Assembly: GCA_011317545.1 (NCBI GenBank)
Contig: WUJK01000008.1
Coordinates: forward strand, 1,798,001-1,862,000
Source: Coniella vitis
Taxonomy: Eukaryota; Ascomycota; Sordariomycetes; Diaporthales; Schizoparmaceae
Reading direction: 5' to 3'
DNA: 64,000 nt
The notes under the pieces are model-generated. The model had not been told where the DNA came from. It was given only the letters and a program-made list of their open reading frames with translations, and did no database searches. A program made the translations under genes and the position numbers. This document shows positions 36,567-47,962 of the stretch, in pieces. The number at the start of each line of letters is the position of its first letter. Positions within the stretch are counted from its first letter, which is position 1.

Positions 36567-37855
36567 GGTGGACGATGTCTACCTGTAGCACTCCGTAATA
36601 TTGTAACTGTGGGGAGTCTTTGAAGAGGGATTGAAGATATCATGCAGGGCGGGCAACAAACGGGGGATTTTTGAGCATAATTTTTTTTTTTTTGTTCAAA
36701 GATGTCCTTGGTATTTTTGTTCTCTTGACAGTTTGTAGTTTATTGTAAAGGTTCATCTGATACTGCTAGCTAGCTCTTGATGAGAGCATGTAAGATACTA
36801 GAGGATCCCCGTTTCAAAGAGCAGTAATTTAGCTTTGGCAATATCAGCCTCCTGGACGTAAGCACGCTGTCTGCCTGTAGGTCTGCGGTTCCGTGAATGA
36901 AACAATGTAAGCGGCGGCTTTACCATTCAGGCTCTACGCCGAGTAGAAACAATCGAGGAGGGTGGGTGGGCTATGGTGATTGCGCAAAGGTATGGGAGAA
37001 GGGGCATCTAGGTCTTAAAAGGGCTTGCCTACCCTCCCTCGACAAAAGCAAGTAGGCAATTCTACGTGGTTTTCGAGTCCCCCCCTTTCCTTTTTCTTTT
37101 TTGAAAAAAAAAGGAGAAGAAAAAGAAAAAAGGCTATGCAACTAGCGACGGACACACATCGTATGCATACATAGTACACATAATATAAGTGCAGAGCAGA
37201 ACCCGCAATTCCGCGCAGAAATGCCTGGAGAGTCCCTAGCAAAGGACGGTCGGTTGTGCTGAATCCTATCGCGCAAAATTCGCTGCGAATAAGAAAATGC
37301 TGCAAAAGCGGTTTCCAGCAGAGTCTCACTGCTTTTATGCAACACTTACTAATGCTCGGGGGGTACAAGTATTCCAGAAAAGACGTAGTCATGGCATATT
37401 CAAAACCGCCCGTTTCCGGTCAATTGCGAGACGATTGCAAGTTCTTGATCGTGTTTCATTTTGCCGTTTATTCCCCCCTGACTGGTTTCGCGGCCCGGCG
37501 AGGCCTTTTTGCCAATGTAAATGCAGGTCTAGGAAAAAAGCTAGATTCTCCCATCTCCCTTGTTTTTTTGTGTCCTGTGTCCTTGTTTGCTCTTCCCGAA
37601 TTTGGTTTGCTCGCGATTAGAACTCCAGATCCGCAACACGCAAGAAGAAGCAAAGCCAGATATGGAAAAACAAGTATTTTTTTGTGTAAAAGTTGACCAC
37701 CAACGGCAATTCGCGCCAACGCTTCCTCTCTTCTTTTGATCGGAAGTTTTTGCTATTCGCCGTTGTCGTCTCCTTGTCCTCCCCACACCAGCACTACCAT
37801 CGTAGTAAAGAGCTGGCCAGCATCCGCCATCCCAAAAGTATAGAAAGCCAACGCT
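36567..37855. other. Intergenic region between the 3' ends of AAR2 and RPS16
   Basis: The two genes converge here, so it holds two 3' UTRs and spacer. It contains a T run near 36681-36691, A-rich tracts near 37103-37131, and one motif copy (TACATAGTA at 37168-37176). Overlapping frames at 37256-37719 have no domain. Confidence 0.6.
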
Positions 37856-38843
37856 TTAACGGTAGGACTTCTGGAATCTGGCACGAGCACCTGGACCACC
37901 GAACTTCTTGGGCTCGCAGCGGCGGTTGTCGGCAACGAGGAGGGTACGGTCGAAACCGGTCAGGGCGGTCTTCAGGGTGTTCTTGGTGTGCTCATCGACG
38001 AACCTAGATTTTTATCAGTCAGTCCTGTTTCGTTCCTGTGGTCGGGTTTGACAAGGCTATCGTACTTCTGGTTGTAGGCAATCAGGGCCTTGGAGATGGC
38101 CTGACGCACAGCGCTGTTCATTTTGTTAGCAATGCTGTGATTATCGAGAAAAGACAAGCAGGCTTGCAGCAGGATACATCCATTCCCATCTCTGTAAAAT
38201 GGCGTATCGCAACTGCGGCCCATTACGGGTACAACATACTAGATCTGAGAGACGTGACCACCACCGGACACGCGGACGCGGATGTCCAGGTTGGCGAACT
38301 TGTCAAGACCGACGACCAGGAGGGGCTCGTAAACCTGAATCGCAAGAATTGTCAGCGGGTTGGTTCCCAGAGCTGACTTGATCCCATCGTTCGCCTGCAA
38401 CCAAATAACGTCCTCCTCTTCCTCTCTCCATTTGCAACCAAAGCTGTCGTCGCTCTTTTGGTGTCCTTCTTTGTGGGTCCGTCGTTTTGAGGGTAATGCT
38501 TCGCGTCGTGGAAAATCGTACCTTGATGCGGAGGACGGCAGGCTCAACGAGCTGCAGAGGGCGGCCGTTGACCTTGATGAGGCCCTTGCCAGCCTTGGCC
38601 TGAGCGACAGCCTATTCAAATTCAAAGAAAACCCAGTCAGCATAACATGTCCTTCCCTCTTTCTTTTTTTTTTTACGGTGGTCGAATTTGTCGCGAAAGT
38701 TTCTCGTGTCGCTTCGTTTCCGACACGTGGGAAATCGGTGTTGAGAGGTGCATCTTTTCTTGGAAAGGGGAATATTTTGGTAATTTACGCACAGTCGCGT
38801 TTCTCTTCTTGCCGAAGCACTGAACGATCTGAGGGGCGGCCAT
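37856..38843 (-). CDS. RPS16: 40S ribosomal protein S16 (uS9)
   Basis: A small-subunit ribosomal protein whose basic C-terminal tail reaches the P-site tRNA. Five exons on the minus strand: 38793-38843, 38522-38611, 38240-38334, 38066-38113, 37856-38003, giving 143 residues, exactly the yeast Rps16 length. Visible conserved blocks are VQCFGKK at the N-terminus, GKGLIKVNGRPLQLVEP, YEPLLVVGLDKF, DIRVRVSGGGHVSQIYAVRQ, KALIAYNQK, then the C-terminal end with ARFQKSYR before TAA. All four introns have GT-AG ends and the phases join correctly. Four introns in about 430 coding bases is dense, as is usual for filamentous-fungal ribosomal protein genes. The start is the first ATG before the conserved N-terminus. 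The gene is divergent from SNF8. Confidence 0.95.
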
Positions 38844-39405
38844 GGTTGCTGTGGGATGTGGTCGGAGATCGATGGTGGATGGGGGGAGGTGCTGTCTCTC
38901 TTCGTCGGGGTGGTTTGCAAGGTCGGTTGCGAATAGGCAAGCAGACAAATTTTGGACTGTGGGCGGCGTTGAGCCGCTAGCCGGACTTGTGCTAGCGCAG
39001 TCCACGTGACTCTTATCTTGATAACACTCAACCTCACTTGATGTGACGACAACAACGTCTTCCTCTTCTGGATGATGTTAGATTCGTGCTCGATACAAAA
39101 CAGAAATTTGAAATTTGATGATCAGAACGAGAAGCTCGAAAAGGAACCGGTATTGCATCTACAGAAGGAGGTGGTGGGTTGTTTTATTGTCTCCTGAATC
39201 AGGCAGTCGTCACTCGTTGATCGCGCTCTCCCAAGGTCCCTACCGGACCGTGTAACTCTGAGACCATACTACGCGCTGCAACTTGAGAACTCCATGAGGA
39301 CAACTGAAAATATCACAGCCTTTTCCCCAGACTTTTTTCTTGTGGTTTAATCAATTATTTCGTTCTCAAAGTGACGCTCCTTCCAAATTAAGAACACAAA
39401 ACAAG
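38844..39405. promoter_or_regulatory. Divergent promoter region of RPS16 and SNF8
   Basis: 562 bp separate the two start codons, so both promoters lie here. An E-box-like CACGTGAC at 39003-39010 and an adjacent CTTATCTTGATA (GATA-type words) lie nearer the RPS16 side. Just before them is a near-palindromic run with two GCTAGC-like words (38977-38996). No clear TATA box is seen for either gene. Assignment of factors is inference. Confidence 0.4.
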
Positions 39406-40262
39406 ATGTCTCGCAAAGGCGTAGGCCTAGCAGCCTTTGACCGCAGCCGCTTAACCTCCGCGCAGTACGCCAGCCACGGCAACACGCTGCGCTCTACAAA
39501 CGCCCAAGCTCTCGAAACACAACTCGCCGTCTTTCGCTCACTACTCCAGCAATTTGCCACCACCCATGCCAAGGATATTCGCTCCAACCCGAGCTTTCGC
39601 GCCCAGTTTGCCCGCATGTGCGCCGCAATAGGGGTTGACCCTCTGGCAAGTAGCAACGGTGGCGGCGGATCATCCGGTAGCGGAGGTTCGATCTGGGCGC
39701 AGTTACTGGGCAGGTCGGTGAATGACTTTTATTTCGAGCTGGCGGTGCGGGTTGTGGAAGTCTGTGGGGAGACGAGGAGTGAGAATGGGGGGTTGATTGA
39801 GGTCAAGAAGGTCAAGGAGAGGATTATGCTGGGGAGGATGGAAGGCTCGTCGGAAATTACGGAGTGAGTTTTTGTCAAGTTCCCCACGGCTTGCTCTCTT
39901 TTTGAAGCCATTAAACATGAATTGACACGTGGAGTAGAGATGATATTCTCCGAGCAGTTGGAACCCTCAAACCTTTAGGGTCCTCATTTTCCGTTATCAA
40001 AGTTGGCAGCAAGCCATATATCCGCTCTGTGCCTAAGGAGCTCAATACTGACCAGAGTGCGGTCCTGGAGGCTGTGCAGGTGCTGGGCTACGTCAGTGTC
40101 TCTATGCTTATGGCCAACTTGCATTGGCCCCGGGCTCGAGCGAAAACGGCATTAGAAGATCTTCTGAGTGAGGGTATGCTGTGGGTTGACAAGCAGGCCA
40201 CGGAGTGGGAGTACTGGTCACCAGGCTTTATGCTTGAGGCACAAGAAATCTTTTCTGGATAG
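39406..40262 (+). CDS. SNF8: ESCRT-II subunit SNF8/VPS22 (EAP30)
   Basis: A subunit of the ESCRT-II complex, which acts at endosomes in sorting ubiquitinated membrane cargo into multivesicular bodies; it pairs with Vps36 and two Vps25 copies. Two exons, 39406-39863 and 39938-40262, joined in phase to give 260 residues, close to the family's usual 230-260. Family features are the N-terminal RKGVGLAAFDR, a helical hairpin (about 30-70), and two winged-helix domains: the first around WAQLLGRSVNDFYFELAVRVVEVC, described here in parts, and the second around LNTDQSAVLEAVQ and ALEDLLSEGMLWVD. A Gly/Ser-rich loop (near residues 84-95) lies between the helices and the first winged helix. The splice choice uses GTGAGT and TAG and keeps the conserved DDILRAVGTLKPLG in frame. 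Confidence 0.92.
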
Positions 40263-40565
40263 TAAAAAAATACTTGTGCTCTCACAGAAGGCTGAACAAA
40301 GCATGTTTCTCGAATAGGCATAATGATGAGACAATGAGCCGAATTCGAGATGTGTATCTCTCTTTATTTGAATTATGTTGCTCTATCGTAACGCACTGTA
40401 TCAGCAGAAAGCGATTGTTGGTCCCCGACCAGCATTCCTTCTTTTGTTGTTTGGGACTGTTTTCCCCGTTTAATACATTGCCATAACTCCGGGGTATCAA
40501 AAAGCCGCTCCATGGCTCCAAAGCTCGCAAAATCAAGGCCAAAAGATGACTAATAGTCTCCGGGA
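40263..40565. other. Short intergenic region between SNF8 and the amylase gene
   Basis: The two genes converge here. About 300 bp of 3' UTR sequence with nothing else visible. Confidence 0.6.
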
Positions 40566-42763
40566 CTAAAGACGAGACCGAATTCTGGTCAACACAGGAA
40601 ATTCTTCGACGTCTTGCATGGACAAGTCAAGCTCATCGAAACCGTAGATATCATGATTGCTATTACCTTGCGTTAACAAATTTGCCCGGACGGAAAATAG
40701 ACACCGACACCGTGGTTGAGAAAGAAGGAAAAAGGCTTACAAGATAAAAGAGTCAATGTCACGACGACCCACTGCAGCAACGTCAACCCAAACAGAGACG
40801 CTCCTTGGCGCAGCCGCAAACAGGGCCCAGCCCTCGGGGTCAATTTCGACAGAGCGTTGTACCTCACCCAGGAGGTCTGTCCAGTGCTCACCAGCATGGA
40901 TCTTGCCGACAAACATTCGCTTGACAGCCATTTCACATCGACTGGTCATTAATACGGCAAGTCCAGCATGACCAGAGAAGAAAGGGTCGCCGTGACGTGT
41001 GAAGCCAATGCAGTCTGGCTCATCAAAGTATTCAGATTGTGACCCGTAAGCATATGCTTGACGAGCAAGCATCATGCTCGGTATCAACCTGCGGCCATGA
41101 TCAGCAGGTTCATAAGTTCCTGCAGGTCGCTCGCCAAGGGGCCCAAGCGAGCCATAGAGGTCCCCATAGAAAACAACGGGCGTGCCTCCGTTTGCATGGA
41201 AGAGGATGATGGAGTAGGCCAAGGGAATGAACCATGGCGCAACCAGGGTTTCAGAAGTCTGTCCTTCCTGCGTGTCATGGTTGACCACAAAAGTCTGGAA
41301 TTATTGCTGTTAGCAAGTGCGAAAGAACAGTTCACAGAGGCGCTGAAAGCTTACCAGGCTGAGATCAGGCCTCTTCTCGGCCAGAGTGCCCTCAAAGACC
41401 GTGCGAAGGTCAGGGGCTCTAGCCCAGGAGAGATCTTTAAAGTTGTGGACGAGGCGGATATCGTACAGTTGGACATCGCAACCCATGTCCTCAGCATAGT
41501 TGATGAGGAAGTCGGACTCCTGGACCCAGTATTCACCAAGTAGAAGGCATTCTTTGCCCCAGACTCTCTTGGCCAGTTTGACAAACTCTTTGACAAATCC
41601 GGTGGACATATGCTTGATGGCATCGAGTCGAAGCCCACGAATTGGAAGTTGGGTTTCGAGCCATTCAGCCCAACTGAAAAGTTCTTGTCGAACATCAGGA
41701 TGTCCTAGGTCAATATTGGCGAACATCCTATATCGCCGACAATTGTTAGATCATACAGCAAGACCAGCAAAAAAAGAAACTTGCAAAGACTCACAAGTAG
41801 TCATAATTGCCACGTTCAGGGTCGACATCCGATGCCCAGTTCTTGCCTTCAAAACGGCGGACAATTCCAGCTGTCTTCGTTTTCTCGTCGTAATCAACCC
41901 CTGAAAAGTGGTCCTTATGCCAGACGAATGAGCTGTACTCATTGTTGCGAGCTTTGTACTCGAATTTGGTCCATGCCTGAATATCTTCGAATCCGCCAAT
42001 CTCACAGTTGCGATCTATTACTCGATGTCAGCGCTCTGAAGGTTGAATGGGAACCCTGCTACCAAGGTTATATTCCAAGACTGTTACGCTTGGCGAGCCG
42101 AGCGGGCGGGATGAGGGACGACAATGGCCATGTAGCACAGCCTTGCTCGACCGCGGGTTTCACAAAGCGGATAGAGGCTGTCTGCACGGACAAGTCTTTC
42201 CTTCTTTTCTTTCTTTTTTTGTGCAACGAACCAAAAAAAAAAAAAAAAAAAACTTTGTACTCACCAAAATTTTCGACCTTGACCGCCCTCACATCCTCGT
42301 AATCATCCGCCCCTGCCTTGTGCGAAATAACAACATCGAAGACGATTCCCACACCATGTGCTTCAGCCGTTTGAGCGAGGCTGGCGAGTTCCTGCTTAGT
42401 GCCGTACTTTGTCGCGACACAACCTTTTTGTTCGAACTCGCCCAGATCGTAAAGGTCATAGATGTCGTACCCTACACTGTCGGGGCCGAAGCTTTTGCAA
42501 GCTGGTGGGATCCAAAGAGCATCGACGCCAAGGTGGGAGAGCACAGGAATGATGCCCTTGAGACGGTTCCAGTGCTGATTGTCGGCTGGAACGTACCACT
42601 CGAAGCCCTGGACGAGTGTTGAGTTTTTTGCTGGGCTGGTGGTCCGGCTGCTGACGTTGCCGTTGATTCCGCCACTGGTCATATTGCCAGTGGCAGATTC
42701 CAAAGGATAAAGTGAGGAGGAGGGAGTAAAGGATGGCGCAGAGTCCGCCTCTGTGGAAGACAT
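40566..42763 (-). CDS. Intracellular alpha-amylase, GH13 subfamily 5 type
   Basis: It cleaves alpha-1,4-glucan. In fungi this cytosolic subfamily (Histoplasma AMY1 relatives) is linked to cell-wall alpha-glucan synthesis; no signal peptide is seen here. Exons: 42265-42763, 41795-42014, 41355-41727, 40741-41294, 40566-40659, giving 579 residues. Visible motifs: VQGFEWYVP at 51-59; nucleophile Asp275 in GLRLDAIKHM; acid/base Glu305 in LLLGEYW; stabiliser Asp371 in TFVVNHDTQ; and FYGDLYGS. Region I reads DVVISHKAGAD, with Ser where Asn is usual. The first intron is 250 bp and holds an A20 run. The last exon is uncertain: without splicing the GTAAGC donor at 40740, the frame stops at 40737 after about 550 residues. 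The start is the ATG at 42763, not the upstream TTG frame. Confidence 0.85.
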
Positions 42764-44607
42764 TGGTGGGGGAAATTGTATCTCAAACAAAGATAAGATC
42801 TTTTGCGTCTCTTCGCTCTATGGACGGCTCAAGTCTGCGGTCCTGCGGAGTGCTATGTCGCTTTGCTGTAGATTGATTTTCGGCTGCTTCTCTGGAGTCT
42901 AGGTTGTGCCGAGCAGATAGAGAGAAAGAATTGAAGGCGAAGCGTGTCCTTTGTGACCAATGGGCCCTTGGCGACGTGATTGAGTTGTTTTTATATGGCA
43001 AGAGTATTGCACAGAGAAGGAAGGAGTGACCTGCTAGACGGTTAAAGACATGCAAATTTCCCTGCCGCGAAGCAATCACGGAACTTGGAGGAAGCTGCCG
43101 CCTGCCCCCTGGCTGGTTTTCGTTATCGAAGCGAGCGCAGGGCTTGATCAAAGCTGATACGAGTTCGGCTCTGCTCGGCGGTAGGTAATTGTTGTCACCT
43201 CATGGCGTGGCTCATGGGGGACGACGTGGCCAATACAGGTAACGTCTTGGCCGGGGAAAGCAATTGTAATGATCAAACAAAAGAGCAATACACCAAAACA
43301 AGAATGAACACTTCGAGCCAAGGGAGACACTTCCTCCTTCTTCCAGAAGCCTTGGCGTGTATCGAGCAAAATAAATCAAACACGACTTTCAATTTTCTCA
43401 GACGGTAAGCAAGAATGACGGAGCACGACTTCTTTTTGCTGACGTCGGACACGAAAGATGCACAAAGGAAAACCAACATGAAATAGTATACAAGCATGCC
43501 AGACCGCCAGATTCTCTTTTCACAAATTCTGCCTTATTGCGTTTCGAGCCCCAGTAGAGAAGGCCCGATCACACCGCGACCCAATCAATCATTCTACTCG
43601 AAGCCCCAAACACTGGCTTCCCCAATTTTCTTCTTTTTTCTCTCTGATTTTCTTTTTTTTCCCTCTTATTTTTCGTCTAACATCTTCTGTTGATCCTCGC
43701 GTCCAGAAAGCGCTTTGCCGTTACTTGTGTGACCTGCGGTGGCGGAGACGGAAATGTTTGGTGAGAAAGAGCCTTAGAAGGCTCGACACAGGCCAAAGAT
43801 AGGAAACGGGCAGGTCGTGCGGCTCCTGCAGCGGGACCGGGAGCACCTGAGGAGAATTTCATGATGCCTAGACTGCTAGACAAACGAAAGTGGGGCACAC
43901 GGGTTAAAATTTGACAGCTACTATGTATTTTCATCTTCGATGGAGGCGCTAATACACGAGTGGAACCATGCGGCTGAGCCATCGGACAGAGTACAGAGGT
44001 ACTTTGCAACTTTAATATATGCGTAGCCCATGATATACATATTAGCGACAGCATCATTCGACACAATCTAGCACGAAACCAAGATTCGACATTCTTAAGA
44101 TCCATAATCAAATTGTCTGTTCTAGGAATATGGTATCGCAATTTCAATACATGAGACAACTGTGCTCTAGTTACGAAACATGCCCATGCAAACCAGTCTC
44201 CTTTCCCGAGCTCATCGCAGCACACAAACTGGATGACTCTGTTACTTTTGTGGTGCCTTTGCCTCCCGAAATTAACAAGAACTGAGAAAAAGCAGGCCAT
44301 CATCATATCAGTGAAGGGCAAATGCCTGTGCAGCCCTTCACACCTCATTTCTGAGGTCTTTGATGAGCTGGCAAAAAAAAGGAAAGGAAAAGAAAAAAGA
44401 AACAAAACAAATAAAGGGCACTGCAAGTTACCGGGTCAGTAAAGCATAAAGTGCCAGTGTCTAAACAGTCCCCGAACCAGTCTACAATAACGCCGTGGAT
44501 GTGCCAAAACGGACGCCTCCTTTGAGGTGCGGAGTGATCTCGAGGAGGCTGAAATCATTCATGCCGACGACTCCAGTCAAGGTAGCCTTTCGGATGACGA
44601 CCTAAAA
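42764..44607. other. Intergenic region between the amylase start and the DBP2 stop
   Basis: It holds the amylase promoter and the DBP2 3' UTR. A motif copy lies at 43919-43927. A minus-strand frame at 43677-44426 is long (249 codons) but has no domain. Its last 61 codons, from an ATG near 43865, are Ala/Pro-rich and could at most be a small unrecognised protein. Confidence 0.5.
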
Positions 44608-47098
44608 TTACCAACGGCTGTTACCCATTGGAATTGCGTTTGCGCCACCTGTGCCTGATTAGTACATGTGCCATGAACCCGGGGTACTATACATGCTGAA
44701 TTTACCTCTGTATCCGCCACCACGTCCGTGGCCACCGCGGCCACGGTAACCACCGTAGCGGCCGCCACCACCACCGCCGCCGTAGCGAGCCATCTCAGCA
44801 AGACGAGGGTCAATCTGTTGCTTAGCTTCCTGGAGCACACCAACAAGATCACGGGCCTGCTTGGAGTCTGAAATCGAAAGTCAGTAAATCAATACATGTA
44901 GTCGCTGTGGTGTATTGTCGAGGATAAACTCACTTTCAGTAGTGAAGAAGGTAATGGCGGTACCCTTCTGACCAGCACGACCAGTACGACCAATACGGTG
45001 AATATAGTCCTCCGAATTGTTGGGGTAGTCAACATTGAGCACATGAGTAATGTTGCGCACATCTTCAAGGAGTTATAGGTTAGCAGGCGATAATCGAGTA
45101 GACATAGCAACGTCCCCAGCACGGACGGATGGCATGTGACATCTAAGTATGTTTCATGCTTTTCCTCAGTACTCTTTCTCCTTAGCAGGAGGGCTACCCT
45201 TGCGAATTATAAATGCCGTTTGGAATGCCTAAGGCTTCGGATCCTCGGGCCTTGGAAAGTCTTGGGAGACAGCTTCATCAGGGCCGAGACATGCCGGCCC
45301 CACATCTGTACCACGGCACCTGGACAGGTACAAGAGAAGACGCACAAGTGTAGCATAGTCAGCCTAGAGTTTGCTACAATCGTGAAACCCAAGACTCGTC
45401 TCCTAAGAGACCAAATAGACACTTGCGAGGTGTGGCAATTCGCGCGATCAAGAGAGCCCCTGTACACCAGAGTAAAGCACGGCAAATAGCGATGCTGGAA
45501 GCTGCTGCTAAGTTGGGAAACGGGGGAGGGGGGAGGAGAGGGTTAGGGGCAGATTTTGATACATACCGATACCACGGGAAGCCACATCGGTGGCCACCAT
45601 GATAGGGCTCTTTCCGGTCTTGAACTGATCCAGAACCCAGTCACGCTCGTTTTGCTGCTTGTCGCCGTGGATGGACAATGCAGGCCAGCCGTCTTGACGG
45701 AGGAATCGGGTAATTTCATCAGCAACACGCTTTGTGCCTGTGAAGATGAGAATCTTGTTGTTCTTGTCGTCCATGATTTTCTCCAGGTGACGAATCATCT
45801 TGTCGCGCTTCTCGGACTCGTTGCACACTTCAACGATCTGGGTGATGCGGTGATTGGCAGCGAGATCCAGGGAACCAATGTTGACCTGGATAAAGTCCTT
45901 CAGGAAGTCCTTGGCCAGGTTGCGGACCTCCTTGGGCCACGTAGCGGACCACATGAGGGTCTGACGGTCAGGGCGAATCTGGCCGATGATTTTGCGGATC
46001 TGGGGCTCGAAACCCATGTCCAGCATGCGGTCAGCTTCATCCAGCACAAGGTAGGTGACCCGGCGCAGGTTTGTCTTGCCAGCCTCAAGCATGTCAATCA
46101 GACGGCCCGGAGTGGCAATACAAACTTCAACGCCGCGAGACAGGTCACGAATCTGTGGTCCTTTGGGCACACCACCGTAGACGCACGTGTTGCGAATACG
46201 AGACGATTTGCCAAATTTGCTCATCTCTTGCTGAATTTGCACAGCAAGCTCACGAGTGGGTGCCAGGACCAAGACAATGGGGCCGTCACCTTGAGACAGG
46301 AGAGGCTGGGCATTGATGTGAACAATGGCGGGCAGACAGTAGGTAAGCGTCTTGCCGGAACCTGTCTCGGCAATACCGACGACATCGCGACCTGAAAGAG
46401 CCATGGGCCAACCCTGAGACTGAATAGCGGTGGGTGCGGGGAATCCCTGAGCCTTAACCTCATCCATGACATATGGAGGGAATCCAGCCTCGTCAAAGGT
46501 CTCAACTGGTTTGGGAACATCGCTGCCGTGGACAGCGATGGAGTGGTCGCGCCGGAACTTTTCGACCTCGGCACTTGAGCGAGCAGCAACCTCGGGGTGC
46601 TCCTTGTAAAAAGACTTTTCGAACTTGGGCAGAGTGTTCAGGTCTGTGCGAAATAGCCAGAAAACGTTAGCATTTGGTTTTCTCAAGACGTCTTGAGCCG
46701 AGAACATGTATGACTGACCCCAGTTTTGCGCTTGCAGGCCAGAACCAAGGCTGGACATGCGATCACCGCCGCCGCCGCCGCCGTAACCGCCGCCATAACC
46801 ACCACTGCCGCCGCCACTGTAGCCGTTGGAGCCTCTAAAGAAAGGCAAAGAAAGTCAGCAATCATTACCGTGGTGCTTGGAGAGGATGGAGAGGAAGAGA
46901 TGATTGCCAAAGCTGACAAACTTGGCGCGACGCGTCCAAAGAAAACTTGAAACAACAAAGAGAGGTTTTCAAAACATACCCTCCGTAACCACCACCACCA
47001 CCGCCGCCTCCTCCAGAGTAGCCCTTGCTGCCGCGGTCGTATCCGTTAGAATAGCCGCCACCACCGCGAGAGCTGTAACCGCCGCCGCCGTAAGACAT
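44608..47098 (-). CDS. DBP2: ATP-dependent RNA helicase DBP2 (DEAD-box, p68/DDX5 family)
   Basis: A nuclear RNA helicase acting in ribosome biogenesis, mRNP assembly and nonsense-mediated decay. Six exons: 46980-47098, 46719-46834, 45567-46643, 44934-45062, 44706-44867, 44608-44648, giving 547 residues (yeast Dbp2 has 546). The N-terminus (1-63) is Gly/Tyr/Ser rich. The Q motif spans Phe128 to Gln153, AETGSGKT is at 170-177, PTREL at 207-211, TPGR at 256-259, DEAD at 280-283, and SAT at 311-313. HRIGRTGRAG is encoded in exon 4, and an RGG-like tail ends in GNSRW. The 504-bp intron after DVASRGI separates motif V from motif VI. Reading into it gives a stop after about 14 codons. The start is the first ATG ahead of the Gly-rich repeat. 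Confidence 0.95.
45063..45566 (-). other. Long 504-bp intron of DBP2 at the conserved position
   Basis: Donor GTATGT (read on the minus strand), a strong GCTAAC branch-like word near the 3' end, and acceptor AAG. Other introns in this window are mostly 50-190 bp. It interrupts the codon after DVASRGI. Yeast DBP2 has a roughly 1-kb intron in the equivalent part of the gene; in yeast it mediates autoregulation by Dbp2p. That the same holds here is inference. Retention would stop translation before motif VI. Confidence 0.8.
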
Positions 47099-47962
47099 CG
47101 TGATGTTTAGTGTTGTCGACGGGTTTTGTCGATAAATGAGGCGTGAAAATCAAATAGATCTTGAACGGTGCGAGGAGTTTGTGGCGTTGCAGTTGGTCAA
47201 TCGAAGCACAAGGCCACAAAGAATCGATATGTGCGAGTATTATGTCCGGACTATAGAGTCTGGAAGGAAATGAAGGTGTAGTTGATGGGAGAAGTGAAGA
47301 AGGGGAAGGAGAGAAGATGGGCGGATAGTGCCTTTTTAGGTAGACGGAGGAAGGCAAAAGAGGTTGCAACAAGCAGCAGAAAATTTTGGGTTATCGGGTA
47401 GCGACACGCTACCATGTACTTACAGGGTTGGGGGGCGAGTCGAAAGCGGTGTGGCGCTAATGACTTTGGCGATTTGCTGCGGCGTCTTATATAAGCCAGC
47501 TTATCTCCATGGCTCCCAAAGCTGCCCGCGTAACTGGTTGGCAGCTGCATGGTTATGTGCTTTGACATACATAGTACTTAACGAAGAAAAGCTGTGCTGC
47601 CATAACTTTCAATTGTGTTTACAGACTCCATAGACGAAACGAGACCAGACTTGTGTGATTCGGACTCGCCTCACCTCACTACGCATGGGTCTCCCATATA
47701 TTAGTGGACGTGCGAAAAGAATTTCCGCTCATTTCCAACGTGGTGTGGCCAAACATCATCACATCGTGTCTTGAATTCATCATTATACCCATCCCATAAT
47801 ATCTGGTATCCAATGCCTCGCCAATGAAGAAAAGAAAGCTTTACACAACGGAATCCTACATGTTTCCTCACCTGCATAGCCTGCACATCACCACGCTGCA
47901 ACGCATCCATTCAAACCTCAAGCGTCTGCTCTCTGCTCACCCGAATACGCAACTTGATGTGC
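47099..47962. promoter_or_regulatory. DBP2 promoter and 5' leader; 3' side of the Mpv17-like gene
   Basis: Both flanking genes are on the minus strand. Nearest DBP2 the sequence should be its leader; further up is its promoter. A motif copy (TACATAGTA) lies at 47568-47576. Nothing else is supported, and the frame at 47251-47568 has no domain. Confidence 0.45.

Noticed and set aside
43677..44426. 249-codon minus-strand frame downstream of DBP2
   Set aside because: The first two thirds coincide with AT-rich 3' UTR-like sequence and show no motif. A 61-codon tail might be a small gene but nothing supports it.
45136..45489. 117-codon plus-strand frame within the long DBP2 intron, considered as a nested gene
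   Set aside because: No domain, opposed by a minus frame of similar length, and no promoter-like features.
45063..45566. Box C/D snoRNA in the DBP2 intron (a TGATGA word followed by CTGA about 120 bases on)
   Set aside because: The C box lacks the purine at its first position and I see no terminal stem, so the match is at chance level.
45556..46395. 279-codon plus-strand frame opposite DBP2
   Set aside because: Antisense shadow of the helicase core, with no motif of its own.
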